Source: Mnemiopsis leidyi (lineage: Eukaryota > Ctenophora > Tentaculata > Lobata > Bolinopsidae). From it: a stretch of 64,000 nucleotides of DNA. Below the pieces are notes generated by a model that was not told where the DNA came from, searched no databases, and saw nothing but the letters and a program-made list of their open reading frames with translations. The position numbers and the translations under genes were made by a program. Where the stretch lies: NCBI GenBank assembly GCA_000226015.1, contig JH153220.1, positions 37,148-101,147 on the forward strand. The letters run 5' to 3'. Below are positions 58,701 to 64,000 of this stretch, in pieces (position 1 is the first letter of the stretch; every line of letters starts with the position of its first letter).

Positions 58701-60964
58701 CATCGTTACTAGTTCTAGTCCGCAAGAGTCCGCACTAGCCATGTACCGCTTATCGGACAAGGTGGACTTTCTGGGAAAAGTGTAAAATAATTAAGAAAAT
58801 AGTAATTAAAATAGCGATTTTTAGCATCTGATTTTAAAACAATATTACAGTATTCAGTTCAGAATGAAATGTGCCTATGAAGCAATGGCTGACAAAGTAA
58901 AACAACAGAAAATACTAACGGATTATCAAGGGTGATGTGTCGGAGAGCTAGAGGTGGTTCAGGGGAAGGTTCCGGAGATATCGGGGACGCTGATTCCGGG
59001 GACAAGTGGAAGGGATGTCGTCCGTTTGTGGGAGCCAGAGCTTTAGGGAGATCCTCCGAGTTGTCCTCAGATAGATTGGAGACATTCTCTAAATCTGAGC
59101 TGGATTCTGAAATGGTAAATATATCATTTGCGATTACTTAAAATCAAACTTGTCTATTTAATAACATATAAAGCATATCGAAGTATGCAATTACATTAAC
59201 TTATGAACACGAATTGCGCCCGCTTTGCTTCGTCTCAAGCGGACGCTTTAGATTTCAATTGACAGCGGACGCCACCATCTTTCTACCTACCCACTCACCA
59301 CCAATCACCGATCTGACCATCTACTTTTCTTTTTTACCAAAGACAAATAGGGGGAGAAATGGAAAAATCAAAAAATGTATATCGTTATATCGAAAAGGCG
59401 ACCATGCACAAAACGAACCTCTATCAGACTCCTCCTTCTCGACGACCTTGACTGTCTCCGCAGGGGGATGAGGGGCTGGGGGTGGAGAGGGGTCCAGGAG
59501 AATTGATGACATGTCAAGGGTTTTGTCGTCAGAGTTATCTAGCGTTTCTTCAAGCCTGGTGTGGATAAAGATAATCAGAACATTGGAGTAGATTCATTCA
59601 GAAAATTTCATTATCCTTATCGTTAGTTTGATTTGACATTTGAACTTGGAATGATTTATTTAATCATGTATTACAGACGCATATGATATATATCTATCAT
59701 GGAATCTGAAAAATAACATAGCATATTCATATCAAGTAACAAATCCTTATAAATAAAATTACTGTGCGTTAGTGCACCCGTCAAGATATAACATTTTGAG
59801 TAACACTAGTGCTCGGTAAATAACACAAAATTCTCTCGAAGAGACAACCTCGCCTTCACTATTTAAATTTACAAGATCGTCACGAGCAAATGTTTCCTCG
59901 TCGTCAGTCAAAACTTTTTGGCAATTGATACTGTCAACGATTGTCTATTAAGCGCCATTTTTTGCGATTTTCTTTATTGCAGCCGTTACTTGAAGAAAAT
60001 GCATACTTGCTTAACAGTTTCGCCTAAAACGTAAATATAAACAAGACAACAAACCTGATATCGCTCTGAACTGGTTGAAGTAAATCAGGAGTGGGAGCCA
60101 TAAGGACAGGCGTGAGAGGTCTGTTCTCCTCAACCAAAGTAGACATTACGCCACTCTCCAATATCCCTCTCTCTGTCTTTCCGCTTTCTTGGTCGAACGA
60201 GACTCGTTTTGTGATCGTAACATTTTCGGTTTTGTTGACGCTCAGCCCGGTATTTCGGCCAGCAAAGCTCCAGATTGTTATGCTATCACCACATACGATA
60301 AGTTCAGTCAAGCTAGGGGTGAAGGTCATGTGATTTATGCCACCGTAAGCGACGTACTTCTGCAAGGTGCTCATGTTAGCGTAGTCACACACGTTGAACT
60401 TCCCCTGGTTTGCTGTGACGATGTGACTGTCCGTTACCAGGAGATGGGGAGTGGAGGATGGGTAGGGTTGGTGGTCGGAGACAATGACGCCACTTTTGGT
60501 GTCCACTCTGAGAACTTTACCGGACATGGTAGACACGAAGAGATCACGTGACACGACAGTACCGAACACAACAGACTGGACACTGTCCAGACAGGAGGAA
60601 ACAGCCGAACTGACGTCCAGTTTGATGAGACACGTCAGAGTATGAGACTCCAACACAGTCACGCAATGCTCTGTCGGTCCCGCAAACCCTATCATCCGAC
60701 TATCCCTACTGGCATGCACCGCCGCCGGACTCCGGTGTCCTCCTTTAGCCACGATGTGCTTGATGCTCTTCAGCTGGACCAGCTGGGTCTTGGTAGCCTG
60801 GTACATGACGAGAGTTCCCAGAGCATCACTGACGTAGAGATAGTCTCCGTTAGGCAGGAAGGTGGTGGATGTGATGGAGGAGGTCAGGTCGAGGTGTTCT
60901 TCTGTGACGTCACCGTTTTCTATAACTCGCACTGTTCCTTTGGAGTACCCGGCAACTATACTAC
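31750..60964 (-). CDS. WDR90: WDR90/POC16 centriole protein, C-terminal part (5' exons outside or unseen)
   Basis: WD40 protein of the centriole inner scaffold and cilium. Exons (minus strand, 5' to 3'): 60055-60964, 59419-59555, 58920-59106, 58606-58770, 55732-55906, 38106-38222, 37745-37893, 37411-37592, 37106-37240, 35978-36145, 33998-34198, 32345-32538, 31750-32193. Phases agree at all junctions, giving about 1053 residues and a stop. A first WD40 block (about 1-300) is followed by a Pro/Ser/Glu-rich linker (about 304-410, with PSPPPAPHPP) and a second block with repeated WD ends (VWNAD, LWDMS, FWILD, LWDPR, LWNIQ, LWNYG, VWAAD, LWNVK). Order and wording match vertebrate WDR90, for example AGYGDGTIRTFDL, VSGDNNGLASV, SVWAADW, WLSFPAP and the C-terminal repeat. 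The first exon here starts in phase 1, so upstream exons exist; the N-terminal CFA20-like tubulin-binding domain is not in view. The intron 38223-55731 is 17.5 kb and hosts a GPCR gene. Confidence 0.93.
32249..32332 (-). repeat. Two-copy 42-bp tandem repeat in a short WDR90 intron
   Basis: The 151-base intron 32194-32344 starts with two adjacent 42-bp copies (minus strand TCCCTTCAACTTGAG..., differing at a few positions) beginning 12 bases after the donor GTGAGT. Confidence 0.8.
36511..36605. mobile_element. 95-bp foldback MITE in a WDR90 intron
   Basis: CCCCAATTTTCAAC at 36511 is mirrored by GTTGAAAATTGGGG ending at 36605, with further pairing (CTGTG/CACAG) and an inner palindrome around GTATAC. 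No coding content. The superfamily is not assignable from the ends alone. Confidence 0.7.
37339..37410 (-). repeat. Three-copy 24-bp repeat starting exactly at a WDR90 5' splice site
   Basis: Read on the minus strand, the intron after exon 37411-37592 begins with three 24-base units, each opening with GTCAGTTG or GTTAGTTG and ending GGAAT. The first unit's GTCAGT is the real donor; the next two repeat a donor-like start 24 and 48 bases downstream. Confidence 0.85.
38430..38582. repeat. Purine-only microsatellite (GGA/GAA rich)
   Basis: About 150 bases of GAGGAGGAAGAGG-type sequence, almost pure purine on the plus strand, broken by two copies of a block around GATGAGGTTTATAAGG. It lies in the large WDR90 intron just after (5' to 3' on the minus strand) the nested GPCR. 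Confidence 0.85.
38973..40052 (-). CDS. Rhodopsin-class GPCR, single exon, nested in a WDR90 intron
   Basis: An intronless 359-residue seven-helix receptor; the ATG at 40052 is followed by an acidic N-terminal tail. TM1 carries GN (N43), TM2 D69, the top of TM3 C99 (disulfide partner C175 in loop 2), and TM7 NPWLY (300-304) followed by a short helix 8. The DRY motif at the end of TM3 is replaced by TRT (123-125), and the TM6 CWxP motif is missing (FNIP at 250-253 is the nearest), so coupling may be unusual. The C-terminal tail is about 45 residues with Ser/Thr. Ligand unknown; the style resembles lineage-expanded receptors of non-bilaterian animals. It shares the strand of the WDR90 gene and lies in its 17.5 kb intron. 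A reverse AATAAA near 38621 could be its polyadenylation signal. Confidence 0.92.
   Translation of the reverse strand: MSTTSVPPATTDVQEFKETLNPTLDILFGTICCICFISGTFGNFAAFFFFKYSKNNVPHSIYKIITATDFYISLCILPIGICYLTERSPGVLFGTTVTCYFWGYTWSIVGRLSVFLVVVLNTTRTCLVLKPFHTIKIKVVVGFIIGYFLIMLAQMLLIQWFTRARVIYKKSFAECVFFTSKKQQYKGLYFIGYTMPYIVPMFVIILSCGLTIYTIAVKPKRNDSHTQVQAASSARVTVTILIFTLVYSLFNIPLVFDRIILALRDLFDIKSFEKLHNFDNVDYYLNFTYSISVAINSALNPWLYMWRMANFRRFLLDAVVRNGVLPVRCQNAVDCSPGSYRAAGKGNNTLFETTSFINA
40053..44230 (-). other. Large WDR90 intron, GPCR upstream region
   Basis: No exon is recognised. A 34-bp direct duplication with TCCTAAAATCAATGATAATT lies at about 41966-42034. The GPCR promoter must lie near 40053-40500, but no clear core elements are visible. 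Confidence 0.4.
44231..44336. mobile_element. Degenerate MITE of the ACGGTATT family
   Basis: The left end (GGGTATTTTTGGGGAGGGGC) and reversed right end (AGGTATTTTGGGGAGAC) resemble each other and the termini of the better-kept copies at 44374, 55979 and 57116. About 106 bp and poorly preserved. Confidence 0.45.
44374..44591. mobile_element. 218-bp MITE with about 36-bp terminal inverted repeats
   Basis: The left end TTAGGAACGGTATTCGTGG is mirrored by the right end (reversed TTAGGAACGGTATGCTTGG), with pairing continuing to about 36 bases (GTGTCTCAAATTT). TTA and TAA at the two sides suggest a short TA-type target. Non-autonomous; member of a family with at least three other copies in this window. 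Confidence 0.75.
45297..46016. repeat. Left copy of a long direct duplication next to the assembly gap
   Basis: From ACTTGAAACTGGTGATG at 45297 to GGCTTAGGCTAT at 46016 the sequence matches 46667-47302, with substitutions and several indels (for example, about 50 bases near 45680-45735 are missing from the right copy). The right copy starts directly at the gap. No gene in either copy. Confidence 0.85.
46017..46666. other. Assembly gap (650 N)
   Basis: Unsequenced run. Apparent open frames crossing it have no meaning. Confidence 1.
46667..47302. repeat. Right copy of the long direct duplication
   Basis: Counterpart of 45297-46016, offset about 1370 bases at the left end. It starts immediately after the gap and continues past GGCTTAGGCTAT into unique sequence, as expected if both were allelic or tandem copies of one locus. 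Confidence 0.85.
47357..47860. repeat. Degenerate satellite-like tandem repeat, about 135-bp unit
   Basis: About four diverged units, each with AACTTTGAG, GAAAAGTAAGACC, TTTGACAAGGAATCC, TTGATAGTGTTGAAGCC and (T)GACCCCTTAAGTGACC in the same order. The third unit is truncated. Found just right of the duplicated block. Confidence 0.75.
47861..55731 (-). other. Remainder of the large WDR90 intron
   Basis: About 7.9 kb of AT-rich sequence without a supportable gene apart from a tentative small exon at 51476. Short direct and inverted AT-rich repeats occur around 48830-49130. Confidence 0.4.
51476..51549 (+). CDS. Tentative small first exon
   Basis: An ATG frame of 24 codons plus two bases (MEQKHKDLLLQIMPEICRQM...) ends in a near-perfect donor (AGA|GTAAGT). 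The amphipathic start vaguely recalls the first helix of CARD/death-fold domains. No following exon was found, so this may be chance. Confidence 0.15.
55979..56203. mobile_element. 225-bp MITE, same family as 44374-44591
   Basis: The left end AGAGAACGGTATTTCAGGG is mirrored by the reversed right end AGAGAACGGTATTTCTGG, with the inner CAAATTT also paired. It lies in the WDR90 intron just upstream (in transcription) of exon 55732-55906. Confidence 0.75.
56341..56353. promoter_or_regulatory. Perfect RFX X-box palindrome GTTGCTAGGCAAC
   Basis: Exact match to the symmetrical X-box bound by RFX transcription factors, extended by further pairing (CGGTTGCTAGGCAACCG). It lies within the WDR90 gene (intron 55907-58605), 620 bases upstream of the nested secreted-protein gene. 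RFX factors are known regulators of ciliary genes. Whether it serves WDR90, the nested gene or neither is open. Confidence 0.5.
56449..56470. repeat. Perfect 22-bp palindrome
   Basis: AAGACAGTATA followed directly by its reverse complement. AT-rich centre; no known role. Confidence 0.6.
56975..58303 (+). CDS. Secreted discoidin/fucolectin-like plus sushi protein, nested antisense in WDR90
   Basis: Three exons with matching phase-1 junctions. Exon 56975-57050 encodes a signal peptide (MKDSLKTIIVILVLPTFTVL). Exon 57407-57845 encodes a discoidin/fucolectin-type domain: an EVSS start, PAEHAID, a KVWLQVRLDQVYCVQQV strand, then cysteines and a closing LTVAEIAIIGTK strand. Exon 58035-58232 or to the stop at 58303 encodes a sushi/CCP-like module (LGCLSL, GAEVTISC, GSDTATCREG, GTPTC). 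Such proteins bind cell-surface glycans or microbes, or act in adhesion. An in-frame TAG at 57589-57591 lies inside the discoidin domain while coding-like sequence continues past it: a sequencing error, a null allele or a young pseudogene. The gene sits on the opposite strand within the WDR90 intron 55907-58605. An AATAAA follows at about 58405. Confidence 0.6.
57116..57187. mobile_element. 72-bp short MITE of the ACGGTATT family
   Basis: The left end AGAAAACGGTATTCGTAGGG is mirrored by the reversed right end AGAAAACGGTATTCTTGGGG. It lies in the first intron of the nested secreted-protein gene. Confidence 0.7.
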
Positions 60965-63322
60965 CTGAAATTAGGAGGGTTGTTGTAATTCTTAACAATG
61001 GTGGTAACGTCGCTTCTCGTAATAATATGAATAATAATAGTACCACGGTCTTGAGTCCATGTTCTGCAGGGCTGCACGTGTAAACACGAACACGTGTAGA
61101 CTGTAGGCAAAACGGCGATTTTAAAACCCCACGTGCAAAGTTTAAACAAGATGGCGTGTTCCTAGCTTTGTTAATTTTAGATCGGCGTTCTGAGTGGCGC
61201 TATTATTGTAAAATTGTGTGTGCTACTTTATTTTAATTTGTGTTTCGTGTTTATAGCGCTTTGATAATTCATGGCTGCCCAAAACAACCGTGCTAAACTT
61301 ATCTCTGTTATCTTTTGTTTATCTAATTTCTAAAATAAGTTATTAAGCCAGATAATTTCAGATGGCACGCGTTTCTTGCGATAACTGATGATGTGATATC
61401 AGAATAATTAAATGACGGTAATTGGTTTGACAAGATCTTCGGAAGGGATCATTAGAAGTGGTTCGATAATTATATTCTAGCGCTTTTGTGCACTTGAGAT
61501 TTCCTAACTCCAAATGATACTACTATGTTAATCAGACTACTTTGTTAATCAGACTACTATGTTAATCAGGCGTAGAATCCACCCTCTCGTCGGATCCAAA
61601 TAACTAGAACGGGAAATTAATATTCACGATACGATAGTATCGCAAGATTGCACAATACATTGCATCATCGCGTATCGCATTATGTTCCCATGGTGGCCTA
61701 TCTTGAATTAATTAAGTGCCGGCAAGGCCTGGGTACCATTAAATTTCAATCTTATCGTCGAGCAATTTTCTACCATGTACAATTTTCATTTGCATCAGCG
61801 TCGTAGCCCGATCTGTTGAGACAACGTTCTGTTCAAGCCAGCATCCTCAGATTTCTTCACTGCCACAGCCACTTGCTCTCTAAGGATCCTTGCTAGCTAG
61901 TTTTTCTGATTCACAGACCAGACAGGTAAATTTATGTGACGTGTCTATTCAAGAAATAATCAGACAGATTTGGTTGGATCAAAGTAATCACCGGCACCGT
62001 GTCCATAACTTAACGGTTATCTTCATCCAACCAGTGGCAGTTACCAAACAAAAGCAGTTGGCACACTGATATGTTTTACCAAACAAAAGCTGGATGGCTT
62101 ATAACACTTATCTTTCCTTGCTGTTTAAGTAGGACTGTCCAAAAGGCAAAGCTTAAACGTCTGAATGTTGATCAGACGTACTTTTATTTGCGTTAAGTTT
62201 TATGGGTACGGTGCACGATTAATTTTACGTGGAGTAGGTAATGACGAAGTGTTCCGTTTTCCATCCCTTTTCCTATATGTTTCTGCTGTTTCAGTTAGTT
62301 CCAAATAAGACCTGGACAATCGACATAGAACTACTCCTCAAAATATCGCAACATTCTCGTATCCTGGAGCACATACTTTACAAAATAATTTTAACAATAA
62401 GCTCCTCACAAAATTCGACAGCAGAGCCAATTTCAGAAATAGACTCCAGCCACCTGTTGGGCCACTTCTAGAAATGAAGAATTTTAGATCCGAACTAAAA
62501 CAGAGACAGTCAACTATCTTGAAACTTAGCTGGTCATTGTGAAGAGATAAATGGAGAAAATTTGTAACAGCTGCTTTTAATGACGGAAAACTAGGACAGT
62601 AATCTAGCACAGGTCTCTTTCTCTCACTCTTTTACTAAGAGTAACTCGATGTACTTATTGTCTGGTTCAGTGTTTTTGAGGTCATGAGCGGTACCGGATT
62701 GTAAATCAGTAATTAAGTCGGCGGTAAAACGAATTACGTTCACAGCTGCGCGTATTTTCACCAATACTCTTCATTGGGTGGCACCTCAACTACGATTCTC
62801 AACCATTTTACTTGTGAGCAGTTTCTTTGATTTGAAGTTAAATTGTCAGCGGCCCATGTAGGAACACCGGTGCCTTGATCAGCGATTATTAAATTCTTTC
62901 AGTCTGCATAGCATGGCAGGACGTCTACTGTGACCTAATACTTGCAATTTAATTGATTACAACTCACTCTATTAGAGGGGGCATCTTGTCCAAGAAACCG
63001 CACGTGCGAGTCTAATTTGCGTGAGGTTCTATTTAAGTTTATGTAAAGAATTGCAGAAGGAGCAAGGACTTAAATCGCTTGTCAGTTGTCACTGATCATA
63101 ATCTTCGATAACATTTCATCAATACAGCTCTACAACGTTGCAGAGAAGCGGCTGACAGTTTGAGGTTGTGTTGAGGTCTGTAGTTAGAAATATTTGTTGA
63201 TCAACTAGCAGCCTCACGTATTTGTTCCCTTTTTAGCTTTTTATACAGTTAATTTTCAATCGCCCTTTTACTGTGAAACATATATCTGATAACATCTACC
63301 TATCTAGATCAGCTTCCCTGCT
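60965..63322. other. No exon recognised; WDR90 intron or region between genes
   Basis: Exon 60055-60964 of WDR90 starts at a phase-1 acceptor, so an intron must extend rightwards from 60965. No further WD40 or CFA20-type exon was found before the GPCR at 63323. If the WDR90 5' exons lie beyond 64000, that receptor is also nested. Confidence 0.45.
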
Positions 63323-63880
63323 ATGAGTGCTAAGAGATTGGGATTTCAAGCTATAGACATGAATGAAAACACCAATGACATTGTATTTGGGATCATTCTT
63401 TCGAGTTTTTGTGGAGTAGCGGCCATAGTAAATGGAGTGATGATTTTTTTGTTTCTGAGAGAAAGAAAACGGAAGAACTTCTTCAATATAACATTTCTAA
63501 ACTTGAGCTGTAGCGATTTCTTGTGGGCTATATTTGGCGCATGTATCGAAGGGCCAGGTAAATTTCACAATACTTCAATTCCCAAATTATAACGACTCAT
63601 TACAAATAGGAACCTTTTTCCAATATTTCAAGTTACATTAATAAGTGGTCCGAATTGCGATAACAAATTGTCAAATTTAGTCGAACGTGGTTTTAAGCGA
63701 CGCATGTAGAATATATATCATATATGTAATTACAGGTTTGATTCTTGAGTCAGGATACGATGGAAACCGATTTTTGTGCACAATACAACCGATATTGTTC
63801 TATCTCATAGTTCATGCCAATCTACTAGCCATGCTGCCAATAACCTACGATAGATTTACAGCTGTTATTATTCCGCTCAG
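63323..63880 (+). CDS. Rhodopsin-class GPCR, first two exons (3' end outside window)
   Basis: Exon 63323-63557 (ATG; donor G|GTAAAT, phase 1) encodes a short N-terminus, TM1 (IVFGIILSSFCGVAAIVNGV) and TM2 (NLSCSDFLWAIFG, with the conserved Asp). Exon 63736-63880 (acceptor TTACAG, donor AG|GTCAGT, phase 2) encodes the extracellular end with the conserved Cys (FLCTIQP), TM3 and a DRF motif (YDRFTAVI), a mild variant of DRY, followed by IPLR. The rest of the receptor lies beyond the window. Unlike the receptor at 39-40 kb it has introns and keeps the DRY-type motif, so the two belong to different subgroups. Ligand unknown. Confidence 0.85.
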
Positions 63881-64000
63881 GTCAGTTCGAAAATTACTCT
63901 TATAAAATTAGACTATTGTATAATTCTTAGATAATAAAATAATTTTAGAAGCATTTCATTTAACAAGATTAAGCTGTTATTGTATACAAAATATTTTCTA

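Noticed and set aside
60091-61083. Plus-strand open frames opposite the first WDR90 exon
   Set aside because: They mirror a clear WD40 exon on the minus strand and have no domain signal of their own.
1-64000. tRNA, rRNA, CRISPR or retroelement genes
   Set aside because: I looked for tRNA B-box words, repeat-spacer arrays and reverse-transcriptase motifs and saw none that hold up. A tRNA or RNA-family scan would settle small RNA genes.

Overview
The window is animal nuclear DNA: AT-rich, intron-rich (many exons of 80-220 bases with GT-AG borders), dense in small foldback elements and tandem repeats, with one 650-base assembly gap (46017-46666). The gene content (a tandem-domain tyrosine kinase, divergent rhodopsin-class receptors, a WDR90/POC16 centriole gene, a discoidin/sushi-type secreted protein) fits a non-bilaterian metazoan, most likely a cnidarian. 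That placement is an inference from protein style. There is no bacterial, plasmid, viral or CRISPR content, and I found no reverse transcriptase, transposase or integrase coding region.

Layout. 1-10.2 kb (+): 3' part of a tyrosine kinase gene; 13 exons join in one frame (577 codons) and encode a complete kinase domain followed by a catalytically dead pseudokinase domain, the reverse of the JAK order. 11.5-12.1 kb (-): decayed GPCR. 12.9-14.2 kb (+): a small secreted beta-rich protein and a Cys-containing terminal exon. 15.85-17.75 kb: nest of GC-rich inverted repeats. 20.2-21.5 kb (+): small KEN-box gene with E2F-type sites upstream and a second short ORF overlapping its stop by ATGA. 21.5-31.7 kb: no convincing gene. 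31.75-60.96 kb (-): C-terminal about 1053 residues of WDR90/POC16 in 13 exons. Two genes lie inside its introns: a single-exon GPCR on the same strand (39.0-40.1 kb, in a 17.5 kb intron) and a signal peptide/discoidin-like/sushi gene on the opposite strand (57.0-58.3 kb). 63.3 kb to the end (+): first two exons of another GPCR.

The most unusual pattern is structural. Several introns of the two large genes begin with tandem repeats that start at or include the 5' splice site: 15 copies of 37-38 bp and 4 copies of 71 bp in the kinase gene, and 3 copies of 24 bp in WDR90. Each of these arrays carries a row of decoy donor sites, and in the kinase gene their use would end the protein early.

The genes do not form one pathway. 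The kinase and GPCRs are signalling proteins, WDR90 is a centriole/cilium structural protein with an RFX-type X-box in one of its introns, and the KEN-box gene looks cell-cycle controlled.
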